A DNA stretch of 64,000 nt from Floccularia luteovirens (Eukaryota; Basidiomycota; Agaricomycetes; Agaricales; Squamanitaceae), in the NCBI GenBank assembly GCA_009739215.1, contig VSJF01000003.1, positions 558,001 to 622,000 of the forward strand, written 5' to 3'. The first letter of the stretch is position 1. The number at the start of each line of letters is the position of its first letter. Below are positions 1 through 11,512 of this stretch, one piece after another. A program made the translations under genes and the position numbers. Below the pieces are notes generated by a model. It was not told the origin of the DNA. It saw nothing but the letters and a program-made list of their open reading frames with translations, and made no database searches.

Positions 1-1515
1 AATATTCAGAAAGGAAGGCTTCAATCAAGCGGAGATGATTAAACTACTCGCTTGTGGCCATTCCATGGGTGGAGTTCGAGATGCAGACTTTCCCCAACTG
101 GTGCCAGCTGGTCCTACGCCTGGTGTCCCAAATATCATCGATTTTGACACTACCATGGCTTTCGACAATGCTGTGTTAGTCTTGATTTTTCATCAACTCA
201 ATTTTCGATTTATCGTAATTATAGTGTAAATGATTATTTGTCTGGCACCACGCAAAACGTTCTCGTTGTCGGACCAAATGCAACTATGAACTCCGACCTA
301 CGAGTATTTGCAAGTGATGGAAATGTTACAATGCGCAGGTATTAACTTAAATTATATGAATTTACTGACATCTGATACCATTATCCTTCTAGCCTCGCTA
401 CCGCAACTGTATATGCTTCTGAATGTCAAGCTATCCTTGAACGCATGTTAAACACGGTTGCCAGTAATGTCACCTTGACGGATGAAATTACCCTCTTACC
501 AGTAAAGGTGTCAAATATGGCTCTTACTATCGAGAAGAGCCAACTGGTTTTGAAAACTACCTTGCGTGTTCGTGCTTCTTACTTCTTTAAATCTCTAACT
601 TTTAACACGGTATAATTACAGCTTGCACAAGCCACTAATTCCACTGTTAACAAGGCACGCACTGTACTCATGCTTTGGTGTGACAAAAATGGGGCAGATG
701 CGGACTGCAGTAAATCTTCCAAGTCAGCTGCTCCGGCCTCAACAGTCAATGAGGACCCAAATATTTCTCCAGTCACACTGAAGCTTGGGTACTCCTTCAT
801 CACTTACAGCTTTGTTGTCCCAGTTGATCCCACGCAGTCTGTATCAAAGTTCTGGTTCGAAGTTGACGAACATGATGGCTCCACACCTACTACATACGAC
901 AATGGAGGAAACAACTATGTTGTTTCGCAGGATCAAATTTTATTCATTCCAACTTTGAGTCACTCAGAGAAGCGCATTGACAATGCAGTCACGAAAGGGT
1001 ATACAAATCGTGACGGCGAGACATTTACTTCAGTGTACACTGTTGTGGCCGCTGTGAGTGATACGATACGTAATTTTGGAATGTCACTGATATATTCAAA
1101 CGGCTAGGTTCGCGATGGGATCAATCCTTCCCGCGTCTATGTAGATGCGTTTGATAATTCCAATCGTGACTTTGCTGAGCCGCTGAATAAAACTATCGAT
1201 CTTACATTGAACTCGACGCTGACGCCGGTTATGGGATATTCGTTCTACTCAGGTGTCGTTGAAGATGTCGGTTTCCAGCTCACACTGGATTTCCATGTTG
1301 ACGCAGGGGAGAGCACTTTCACCGATCCCTTCAAAGCGACGACTTTCCTTGATAATACTCCATTTGTTGCACCCACTAATGTCACCTCGACTTCTGGAAA
1401 ACCAACTTCTGCTTCATCTTCAATCCGTACCCTTGATATATGGAACCATTCCGGGTTCACATCTATGTTTGGTCTTTTGTTTGGGATTAGTTCATGGTTG
1501 GCCATATGGCTCTAA
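1..1515 (+). CDS. Heme peroxidase, GPI-anchored, 5' partial
   Basis: The reading frame enters from the left edge, so the N-terminus and the distal-histidine half lie outside the window. Exons are about 1-174, 225-338, 393-567, 622-1053 and 1108-1515 (433 residues visible). The stretch EMIKLLACGHSMGGV at the start matches the proximal-heme-ligand signature of the plant/fungal/bacterial peroxidase superfamily, with the His in GHS as iron ligand. It is followed by a long beta-rich region with several Asn glycosylation sites. The protein ends in a Ser/Thr-rich stretch and a hydrophobic tail (LLFGISSWLAIWL), the usual GPI-attachment signal. Known relatives are fungal secreted peroxidases, some with WSC domains upstream. 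Role inferred: H2O2-dependent oxidation at the cell surface; the substrate is unknown. Confidence 0.8.
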
Positions 1516-2771
1516 AATCTTTACTAGCTTACTTAGGAGGGGAGGTTTTTTTCTACTGTTGCTGCTTCATTCCTAGGAATCATGGATTTCGTCCTATCAT
1601 TGACAGAAACTGACGGACTACTGCTAAATTTAAAGCCTAACAGGATGGACTTTTTGAATATTATTTGCATTAATATAAGCTACAATTCGTGTAGAAAACT
1701 CCGGTCATATCACTCTCATATATAGTATATAGAAGTGCAATGTATCAAGAGTGGAGAACTATAGAACAATTGCTATCTGAGTTTTTGCTTCTAGAACTCG
1801 GACTCTTCAAACTCCGGTCCACCACAATCTTCGTCCTTCAACTCTTTTCGGCAAGAATGAACATGGCTTCCTTATACCCACACATGGTAGGATTATTAGA
1901 CCTCGCGGAGAATCCGTCCTTCTAGCCTTAATTGTCGGTGTTCCATGCCCGAACACATGGTGTGTATCCAAATATGCCTGGCTTTACCGGAAAACTAACC
2001 GAGTAACAAATCTTTGTACTGATTCATTCTTTTTCTCACAACGTATAGTTTAATGACCTTGGTTCTACAGGGTACCCTTGTCTCAATCCTTCTTTGACTA
2101 AATGATACGTGAGTAAATTATATTTGTGCATACCACGGTTAGATATGACCCTTTTTGCCTACTTAGTAGGTCCGGCTCCCTCATTCTTATCTATCACTAG
2201 GCCATGTGTGCACATGCAGCCGTAGCTGATTAGCGAAAGATGACCGCATAGTTAATCAGTAATAGCAGATCCAATTCATACAACCATAAGTTATCAGCCG
2301 AAGTAGTTGATCCTATGGTGAAGAAAAATTGTATCCCTTTCCGCGGTAAGTTCATAATTCTGAAAAGAGAACTCACCTGTGCTTAGCAGCTGCCCACCGG
2401 TTTGGTTCCGTTGTAGATGACCTATAATCGAAGGGAAGGAACGCAGATTGTCAACTTCCTTGAAAATCATCAGGCCAAAAATCCACATGGAACCCATGAG
2501 CACTTTGACGCGTGTAATTTTTTTTGGGTGTCAAAGGGCAATTTCAATGGAAAGAAGGCTAGAAAATGTACATCTTCTGTACATCTTCTGTATACCTTGA
2601 TTGAATACCGTGGAGTAAGTCCAGTTCATGTGGTTTCGTGCCTCCTCTGAATAATCTCGACAATTGATTTTTTGACATTTCGTGTGCCAGATGAGCTTTT
2701 TGCATTTATAGCCGGGTACCCGACCTGGTACTTCGTGCGATTCATACCCCTTGTCCAGCTATTCCAAAGAT
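1516..2771. other. Intergenic region, no gene seen
   Basis: No open frame with splice logic or family resemblance was found on either strand. It holds the peroxidase 3' end and the nuclease promoter. A short direct repeat (tgtacatcttc twice, around 2566-2590) is the only visible internal repeat. A TATA-like tttatag near 2705 lies about 65 nt before the next start codon. Confidence 0.5.
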
Positions 2772-3855
2772 ATGTATCTGCTTAGGATTTCTTTGATTTT
2801 GCTTGCTTCGTCTTTGGCGACGCTTGCTGCACCGTTGCCACGAGCAATTCCGACTCCTGCAAGTGCTTCAACTGCAAGAACCTACCTATCAGAATGTAAG
2901 TTGTGATGTGAAGGAGATCATCATGCTTGTAATAATTAACTCTTCTGATTAGTGGTCGTTGCTGTTGATTCAAATGTACCAGCATATAGTCGTGACCTTT
3001 TCAAGACTTGGGACACTAGCAAGTGTTGATTTTGCAGTCCAATGATTAGCGTAATTAATGTTCGTCCTGTTGTAGTTTCTGGATCTTGCGATACCCGGGA
3101 GAGTGAGCCCCTTCTTGCCGAGCATTCTTTCCACTGCTAACATTTAGTATCAGCTGTTTTGCAACGAGACGGAACCAACGTTGTTGTTGACAGCTCGTGC
3201 GCACCTAAATCTGGAAACTGGGTCTCGCCATATGACAATGTAGCGACCACATTATCCTCCGATCTTGACATCGTCAGTGATTTTACTTGATATCATGTAC
3301 TGTCCGACTAAACTGTGATACAGGACCATCTTGTTCCCTTGAAAGAGGTTACCATTTATTCTAATAATATTCCTGGTAACATAATCTAATGATATTTTGT
3401 CTTTGTAGGCCTGGGTTTCTGGTGCTAGGGACTGGACTCCAGCACAAAGAGAGGCCCTAGCTAATGACCTGGTTCGGCCACAGTTGGTTGCAGTTACAGA
3501 CAAGTTGAGTTTATGTTTCTCGATTTGATTGAATATGATTGCTTACTCGATTGTTACTTTATTAAGCCTGAACGAATCGAAAGGTATTAAATAATTTCAA
3601 ATAATTTGTTAACCTTGCCGTTACTTAAGATCGTCTACAATGCAACAATAGGTGACAGAGGTAAAGGAGCTAACCTCATGAGATCATCAGATAGCTGATA
3701 TTGTTTTATTTGTAGACCCCGCTCAGTGGATGCCACCTCTCAGTAGCTACAAATGTATGTATGTACGTGCTTGGGTGACAGTGAAGCACTTTTATGGTTT
3801 GACAGTGGACTCTGCGGAGAAAGCAGCTTTGACGAGCTACCTGGCGGATTGTTGA
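2772..3855 (+). CDS. Secreted HNH nuclease-like protein (DUF1524 / GmrSD C-terminal domain)
   Basis: Nine exons: 2772-2895, 2953-3024, 3076-3102, 3154-3272, 3324-3347, 3409-3503, 3567-3583, 3652-3660 and 3716-3855, giving 208 residues in one continuous phase. The N-terminus (MYLLRISLILLASSLATLAA) is a signal peptide. The rest follows the secreted DUF1524 family: YSRDLF, CDTRETVLQRDG, DIDHLVPLKEAW, then LANDL and DNLNESKGDR, and WMPPLSSYKCMY. The His of DHLVP and the downstream Asn residues are the His-Me (HNH) metal-finger positions. Cysteines are consistent with an extracellular disulfide-bonded protein. Family knowledge: the domain occurs at the end of GmrSD restriction enzymes and in secreted bacterial and fungal nucleases. 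Inferred role: extracellular DNA/RNA degradation. Activity is not proven by sequence. Confidence 0.85.
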
Positions 3856-4052
3856 ATATATCTAACAAGTGTACCATTTATAAAAAGACATGAATGAATG
3901 AATTTTGTACATAACGGAATTCGAAATGGTTGAGATTTATAATTTCGGTCTTAATTTAGATCATTAACCGGGTTTATACTCCATCTCATCCACATTGATT
4001 TCGGGTTTAAGCCCTCTATCAGTCTAACTCCCTTCGTCTGTACATTATCGCC

Positions 4053-5246
4053 ATGGTACGTCAGTTAATAGTAACTATAACTTAGCCATCTTGCCAGCTC
4101 ACAAGACGTCCTGCCTAGTATGCAGATGTTGAGGCCCTAGTCCTTTCAGGTGACTTTTTCAACGGAAGATCAGGAACTTCGTCTCCATCCCGGTCTCCCT
4201 CTCCAGACCAAGATCCTGGGTGGCACGATGAGGAACTCGAGTTTAGTACAGAAGCTCAAAAACGGAGGGAACGAGGGTTAGACTATGATTCCGATGAAGA
4301 AAGGCGCGATGCCATGAAAATGAAAGAGGCACAAAGTGAATCTGTAGGAATGGGTCCAGGAAGAACTGGAGTGAAAGGTGTAATCCGTGATCGAAATGAA
4401 GTAGCAGGCAAAGCGAGAGAGAAGAAAGCTCGCGAAATGGAGGAAGTCAGGAAGATAATGGAAGCTAGTAATCTCGGAGGAAAGACATATCTAGAGGAAG
4501 AGAGAGAAAAGGCTGCTCGGGGTGAAGAAAGGGTTGACGAGCTCATTCTGCGCGAAAGCTCCAAAGCAATGGAAGACAGACGGGACGTGTTTGGGCACGC
4601 TAGGGACGGCAAATTCGGCCACCTTCGGGAAGTGGGTTCGAAAGGTTTTCTAAGTGCAGTAGAGCAAGAAGAAAAAAATGTATGGATTGCATTACACATC
4701 TATGAACCGGTATGCCAAGTCTACCTAATCGTTACTCTTTCTCACCGACACTATATCTAGTCGTTGGAGAGGTGTTACCTATTAGACGACAAACTAGCGC
4801 AACTGGCGCGCACATATCCTGATACGAGGTTCCTCCGTGCTCGAGCATCTACCCTCGGATTTGCTTGCAAGAACTCATCCTCTTCAACGAAGTCAGGAAT
4901 CCCAACCCGGGTATCCAGCATGAACCGTGATGAAGATGATCCGTATGGTGAAACCGAGGAAGATCATGATGAAGAAGAAGAAAATGAAGGTGCCATTGAT
5001 GAAGACGATGTGGACCTGGACATGCTTCCAACTATGCTTGTCTATCGCGGGGGAGAATTAATATTCAACTGGGTAAGAGTTGATTGGGAAGCTGGAAGAG
5101 CTGATATTGAAGATTTGCTGATCAAGTGAGTTGATGCAATTTTACACCACTTTTCATCTTTCAAAGGTCGGAAATTGACTTTAATTAGACATCATATTGT
5201 CCAACAAATCTCAATTCTGGGAGGCAGGAATCTTGTACTACCTTAG
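4053..5246 (+). CDS. PLP1: Phosducin-like protein (PhLP1 type)
   Basis: Exons 4053-4055 (ATG only), 4119-4709, 4761-5125 and 5189-5246, 338 residues. A charged N-terminal half contains GVKGVIRDRNEV, the PhLP1 signature region. The thioredoxin-fold phosducin domain follows: FGHLREVGSKGFLSAVE, WIALHIYEPSLERCYLLDD, RFLRARAS, MLPTMLVYRGGELIFNWVR. PhLP1 proteins act with the CCT chaperonin to assemble Gbeta-gamma dimers in the cytosol. An acidic run sits just before MLPTMLV. The frame stops at 5244-5246 after NLVLP. Shifted by one base, the following sequence reads as an acidic tail typical of the family and ends at 5298, so the annotated C-terminus may be truncated by one extra base (see findings). 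Two Ggamma genes lie in the same window. Confidence 0.88.
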
Positions 5247-6435
5247 CGACGATGAATCTGACGACTTTGATCTTATTTGGAGTGACGAAGATGACTGATG
5301 ATATAACAACCTATCCTGCTCCAGACTTCTTAAACACATCACATTTGCACATAGCAACCTATTCCTCACCATGATACTTAACAAGTCAATTTAAATACTC
5401 TTTCCATGAACATACCAAATTAGTGAGTTCAGTACGATTTCAGGTTGTGAAATTATTCTGATGTATTCCCTAGATATAATCTGAGGTTTTAGTTGGGATA
5501 GTTATAAGAGCTACGATTTGGCATAAAACAGTACCACCGAAATGAAAGTAAATAAAAAATTTATCATTGCAAGCTTGTCTACCCGGTACCGTAATAACGA
5601 GATGCCATAGGCAAATAAACGCAAATAAATTACACGTGACCACTACATTAAAAATTCAACGTTGACAGTTTCTGGCTCTTCACTCATTTCTTGGACTTGC
5701 ACTATTGTCCCCCCGCGATGTTTTTCATATACTCCGTCGCAGGAGACTACCGCACGTCCTAGATGTAGACTACCCTAGCTGGAGCGCACTTTCGCTGTGA
5801 GCAGTCAATGTATGAATACTTTGACTTGGAGTGGAGTTCCTTACCAAGGGTGGGACATCTTTATATATTGATCTTCTGCGTAGTAGTGTGAAGCAATGAC
5901 AAAGGGTTGGAGCAAGAACCCCCCAAGTTCTTTCGAACTGACAACGTGCCCATCTGCAGATATCCCTGTCACTAGCAAGTACTGTAGCTTACTCTATTGT
6001 CTATGTGTTCACTGAGATTTATTCACGAAAGCAGGCCCACTACCTGAAATCAATATTTGAACTTAAGGTCAGCTGTTCGTGTCAGCGTGTGTTTAAGCAT
6101 GAACCATCTGATAGATAAGCGCTTAAGTACCTAGAATGTATGCCAATGGAAGCCTGACCTCACCGCCGTGAACAACGGCTATGTAACAATTGGGATGGTC
6201 CTATCTCCGAACTTTCTTGCGTCATTGTGCTTCCCTATTATTTGATTGCATGAAGTCGTATGCAACTCTTGGAGCTCGAGTTTTGGTAGGGCCGCTTAGT
6301 CATTGATGTCGGGCGTTTTGGAATTCAAATATTCACAAGTTACTTAATAGTACTTGTGTATCTCGCCTTAACTATTTCTGAATTCACTGAACCCATTTTA
6401 TTTCAGTCCTGTCACCACGTACCTCATATAACTAC
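5247..6435. other. Intergenic region, no gene seen
   Basis: About 1.2 kb between phosducin-like protein and permease. Apart from the out-of-frame acidic tail at 5242-5298, I found no coding signal, repeat or RNA gene. It presumably holds the permease promoter. Confidence 0.45.
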
Positions 6436-8833
6436 ATGAAAGACCAATTATTCGATTCATCTGTCTCTATGAAAGAAAGAAACGGAGGCAACGATGGTCA
6501 TAGTGCCTCGGATAAGCTCGAAGGCCCCGAGTTTGCTGAAACTGCGGAACAAGAGAGCGTAAACAATCTACATATCGGGTTATCGCACGACCAGACATCA
6601 AGAAAATTGAAGGTCAGTTGATTCCGCAAGCACAAAGTTGTTTTTACTAACTCTGAATATTTTTAGCAAAGGCACATACAACTAATTGGGATCGGAGGTC
6701 AGACAATCCCCTACCAAATGACGATTATCAATTAAACATTACATATTTAGGGACTATCGGCACAGCGCTATTCGTACAAATAGGTTCTGGCTTGACGAAA
6801 GGAGGTCCAGGTGAGTACAGACACCAAGGTTACCAGATGTTTCCAAGTTATCGTAATCCTCAGGTAGCTTGTTTCTCGCATTTACGATTTGGTCTACTTT
6901 TATCCTGGCAATAAACAATTGTCTTGGTACGTGACGTCCATTTTCTCAATATATTTCAGAGGTCTAAGTACTTGCGTCCGACAGCCGAGATGGTAACTTG
7001 GATTCCCATCTCCTCACCCTTCGTTTGTCGGAGCACAATTATACGTAACTTGTTAATACTGATTGGTTAATGCATTAGGTTCGTTTCGCCGACCATTTCG
7101 TCGATCCTGCTTTGGGATTTTGTGCTGGAATCAATTTCTTTATCTTCGAAGCTGCTCTGGTTCCATTTGAGATTATCGCGTTCAACATAATAATCAAATT
7201 TTGGACGGATGCAATACCGACTGCGGCTGTCATTGCCTTTATGCTAGTTTGCTACGCGTACGTACCAAAATTTCAATAACCCTAAGTGATAATTAATGCC
7301 GCATAGTTTTTTAAATATTTTCGCGGTCCGTTATTACGGAGGTATTCACTTATTTCATCAAATTTGAATATTACTGTTAACGAGGTTTAAGAATCCGAAT
7401 TTTGGCTCTCTATTGGCAAAGTTATTCTAGCAGTCGGACTTATTGTATTTACATTTGTCACCATGGTCGGAGGAAATCCTCGGCACGATGCTTATGGCTT
7501 TCGCAACTGGAATCGTTTGTTATACCTTCTGCTGCTCCCACCCCTTGTTCACCTATTTCATCAGCCGCTGCTATTCCTGGAGCTCCATTCGCGGAATACA
7601 TCAAAACAGGCTCTTTGGGCCGTCTCCTTGGCTTTCTCGCCTGCTTCATCCAAGCATCATTCACAATCGCTGGACCAGATTACGTTGCGATGACTGCCGG
7701 GGAAGCAGAGTTCCCGCGGCGTAATTTGCCTACAGCATTCAATAGTGTGTTTTACCGTTTGACGACATTTTTTGTTTTCGGAGCTTTGTGTATCGGGATC
7801 GTAGTCCCATATTCCGATCCGGATCTCTTGCAAGCGATATCTAACTCTCGTCCCGGTGCAGGAGCATCTCCATACGTCATTGCGATGCAACACATGAAGA
7901 TCCAGGGGCTTCCACATATAGTTAACGCTCTTGTCCTTATTTCCGTTTTCTCCGCTGGGAATGGATATGTTTTTTGTTCAAGTCGGACTTTATTTGGATT
8001 AGCACTTGAAGGAAAGATGCCACAATTCCTAACGCACTGTACGAAGAATGGGGTCCCGATTTACTGTGTAGGGGTGACCCTCAGCATTGCTCTCACTTGT
8101 CCGTATTTTCACCTTTGAGAGTAATTTAATCCCTGATAATATTTCTATAGCCTTCCTACAAGTTTCAAATAACTCTGCGGTGGTGTTTCAATGGTAAGTG
8201 TTGATTGAATCCAAAATATAGATATCTTACCTCAGGCAAGGTTTGTGAACCTTGTAACGGCCTCCCAGTTGTTGAACTATGCAATCATCTCCTTCACGTA
8301 CCTCCGCTATTACCAGGTGATTCTCACTCATTTTTAGTTACTGGCAGTGGAATAACATCCTGCAACAGGCATTGAAAGTGCAAGGCATCTCCAGAGATAC
8401 TCTCCCTCACCGGAGCGTCTGGCAGCCTTTCTGCGGGTAATATCTCTCTCTTATACAAAGTTGCTTCTTGTTTTCTTAAATCAGATAGGTATTACGGACT
8501 TTGCGGGACAGTGACAATGGCGTTTGTAGGGGGCTATACAGTTTTCCTCCCTGGGAAGTGGGATATAACAACATTCCTTTTCTCCTATACTATGATTGGT
8601 GTTCTACCTGTCCTTTTCATAATCTGGAAAGTTCTTCACAAGACACAGGTAAGTAGGACTTATATCTACGTCTTAACTTTTCTGACATCTGTCTCTTACA
8701 GTGGCAGAGACTTGAAGACATCACATTTTTTGAAAAAGAAAGGCGGAAAGTAGATATTTATGAAGAAAGCTTGGATGAATGTTACTTAGCAAGACCGACT
8801 TTGATAAATCGTGTCCGGAACACTTTTCGTTAA
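6436..8833 (+). CDS. Amino-acid permease (APC superfamily, YAT type)
   Basis: Fourteen exons (6436-6612, 6667-6697, 6751-6810, 6864-6926, 6985-7022, 7079-7257, 7307-7341, 7392-7514, 7565-8098, 8151-8193, 8241-8316, 8369-8436, 8489-8648, 8702-8833) join in phase to 572 residues. After a hydrophilic cytosolic N-terminus comes HIQLIGIGGTIGTALFVQIG, the first membrane segment with the substrate-backbone-binding GGTIGT motif. The rest matches fungal YAT permeases: ESEFWLSIGKV, FTIAGPDYVAMTAGEAEFPR, SAGNGYVFCSSRTL, and a charged C-terminal tail with LEDITFFEKERRK. About 12 membrane helices are expected. Function: proton-coupled uptake of amino acids at the plasma membrane; the exact substrate cannot be read from sequence. 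It converges on the proteasome gene, with 185 bp between the stops. Confidence 0.93.
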
Positions 8834-9018
8834 ACCTGGAATTCTTGACTGTGCATCATATGATGAATATACCAGTAATCACTTGAACAATATCTTTGGA
8901 TAAATCTAGCGTCTGTTCTATACACATGGAAGAGTACTGGTTTGGATGTACTAGCGATCCTTTTTGATAGAACTTGTTTATTTTGTTGCTACAGAAATTA
9001 ACATGCCAATGATATGAT

Positions 9019-10252
9019 CTATGTCGAATTACGGTTTTCAAGTCGAACATCGTAACCGTAACCATGACCTGGAGCACCAGGCACATTTCCAGGCCCTTCA
9101 TAATACATCTGGGATACATCGTAGTTACCTGGATTTGCAAAAAAAATGTTACATCCGCAAAAAAAAACATGGAGAGCATAGAGCTTACCAATGAATTTCC
9201 ATCCATCTTCTTTAACGTGGTATAGGTTACAAGTGTTACCTGAGAATGCATCACGATGACCAGCAGCAAAGATGCTACGTCGGCCCAATTCTTGTGCTTC
9301 TTCGTCCGTCAGGTCCCAGTGGTAACCCTGGTCAAGAACACCATACGCAAAGGTACTTCCAGACCCAACTGAAAATAGATCACCCTTCAAGCGCGTACCA
9401 TCAGAGTCAACGTAGAATACGGCTGGACCCTGGTTATTTATAAGATCTCATGGAACAGTGAATGCTTTCAGAAAACTTACTGTCTTGTCCCAGCCGCAAA
9501 TCATTGTACCCTGAGAATAGTTAGAGCGCGCCGTACGTATTTTCATCACATTCAATAAGACATACCATACTCAGACCCATACCCTTATAGCTATATACCA
9601 GATTGCTCAAATACTTGCTGGCAGCAGACACCGATATACGTTCACGATTTCGGAGTTCATGTAGCCTGCAGTGTATTCCGAGATACGTCTCCCAATATTG
9701 GCAATCAGCTATTATAGCGATAAGTTATTGTCCTCATATGACAATAGTAGTCATTATGACATACCAGCACCACCAGCCATTGTGCCCAGAAGGAATGGGT
9801 TTATCTCGATGACCTTTTTAACAGTCCCAGAAGCTGGAATCGTAATGAGTGTATGCCGACGAGTGTGAGATGCCTACTTACCAATGTAGCTTCCTGCAGT
9901 AGCTCTTGAGTCGACTGCAACAATAACACCTCCTTTGAATCGGAAAGCAAGGGTAGTTGTACCGTGTTGTATCTTGATCTTACAATTTGGGTCGGCGTGA
10001 TCGTCAGTGTGTAAGCGTAGAAAAGTTGTAGGCTAAAGCAGAGATATTATAGTTAGTAATCACGATATTTTCGATTGCACAACTTACATCTGGAACAGCA
10101 GGGACAAGGAAACTTGGCACGCCCTTAGCTATGTTTCCAAAACCTGCTTTTGAGCCCCACGCAGCGTCGGAGAAGTCGTCATCGTCTTCTTGTACTCCCC
10201 TGAGCGTGCCTACAGCATTTGTGGTTGAGAAACGGTCTATGAAGGTATTCAT
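9019..10252 (-). CDS. PRE2: 20S proteasome subunit beta5 (chymotrypsin-like)
   Basis: Seven exons on the minus strand: 10088-10252, 9882-10032, 9765-9833, 9566-9708, 9481-9510, 9189-9429 and 9019-9128, about 302 residues. A propeptide precedes the processing site in QHGTTTLAF, where the first Thr after Gly becomes the N-terminal nucleophile. Hallmarks are [13 protein letters not shown], with the active-site Asp and the Lys of SGTVKKV downstream, then [34 protein letters not shown] and [14 protein letters not shown]. The protein forms the chymotrypsin-like site of the 20S core in nucleus and cytosol. All key residues are present. It is a single-copy housekeeping gene; the start is the first ATG of the conserved N-terminal frame. 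Confidence 0.95.
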
Positions 10253-10658
10253 GATGTTGTGGCTATATTATCTTAAGCTTAAGGTGACGCGGCCGCGTTA
10301 AGCGTTGCGCGTTTAGTTGACGATTGATTGGCTGAGGCATTGGATTATAACAAAAACAACACTTAGATCTAATCTCAATCTAATCTCTTCGTTATCGCAA
10401 ATACACCTTCCAATGTGTATTGAGTTCAAGTGGCGAATACTCTATTCAATGTGTTTATTTCATGTACCAGTTCAATGAGCTCTTTAACCCGGATGAAATT
10501 TAGCTAAACAATGATATCTCTATCGATCTGCTTTAAATTCCAAAATCGACTCAAGCATAGATATCGCTCTAAATATTCACCCCAACTACGGAATCCTAAA
10601 AGAACAACATATTACATCTAGGCGGCAATAATCAAAATCGATCAAGGAACATACATGG
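10253..10658. other. Intergenic region (upstream of proteasome beta5)
   Basis: About 400 bp holding the promoter of the minus-strand beta5 gene and the 3' end of the next minus-strand gene. A GC-rich patch with a NotI-like gcggccgc lies near 10291. No gene was seen. Confidence 0.4.
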
Positions 10659-11233
10659 TCATGGATGATTAAGCGCTGGGTTATCCATACAAGGAATGAA
10701 AGCCCGCAAGTATTTTTCAATATACTCGTGCGGAATTCCCTGAGCTTCAGCATCCGCAATGGCCATATTCATTCTATAAACATATTCCAGCCGGGGTTGA
10801 GCTTGAGATGTTCGCCACGTGTCAATGTAGACCAGGCCATCGATGACCTCTGTGCCGCCTAATGGACCGGGAAAGGAAGACCGTTTGTTGCACAAGTTCA
10901 AGGGAAGATATTTTTTGGCATATGAGCCAGATTTGACTCCCTCGTAGATGTCAAGTTTAGCCTCGTCCTCTTCGTTAATTTCATAGACTAGGCCGTAGAC
11001 GATGTCTCCAACAGAATGAATGATGTTAGCATAACCACGTTCATTGATGATCCAGCGCCTGGACATCATGAGTATGTATGCTGAACCTTATTGAACCTTA
11101 CCTACCAGTCCTTGATATGAGCAACACCAACGAGTTTATTCTTTGGGCAACGACGGTTCATCTGATCAATCCACAGGTTACTCCCAAAGGCGAAGTAGAG
11201 TGTGGATTTATGATTAGGAAATGTGCTGGCCAT
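10659..11233 (-). CDS. Gamma-glutamylcyclotransferase-like protein
   Basis: Two exons, 11106-11233 and 10659-11058, 175 residues. The N-terminus reads STLYFAFGSNLWIDQM; the Y-x-A-F-G-S-N loop is the substrate-binding P-loop of the GGCT/AIG2 fold. Downstream, GLVYEINEEDEAKLDIYEGV carries the conserved LDxxEGV acidic residue expected to be the catalytic Glu. Family enzymes cleave gamma-glutamyl dipeptides to 5-oxoproline or remove gamma-glutamylamines; which of these applies here is not clear. Length fits the family. It is divergent from SNU13 with 279 bp between start codons. Confidence 0.85.
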
Positions 11234-11512
11234 TCGGGAGGTCTGTGTGACAGTGGTAGGCGGTGGACGGATGGGGGTTCTGGTCCAGGGTTATATCATG
11301 TCCGGTCAAACGGTTCCGGTCACAGTATTAATGGAACACCAATTTGCCACCTGCAGGCAGGTTAAAGTTGTAACAAAATTGAGCAGCTAAGTGTGGTCAT
11401 TACGTAATTGGCAAACAAATTTCGCATTTCTCAAATTCGTTGCTTCAACCGAACTTCATTCGAACTTTATTCGACCAAGGATCTACCGTGAGGTCACCTT
11501 TATACACGTAAA
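11234..11512. promoter_or_regulatory. Shared divergent promoter, GGCT-like / SNU13
   Basis: The 279 bp between two divergent start codons must hold both promoters and 5' leaders. No clear TATA box was seen on the SNU13 side. Confidence 0.5.
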
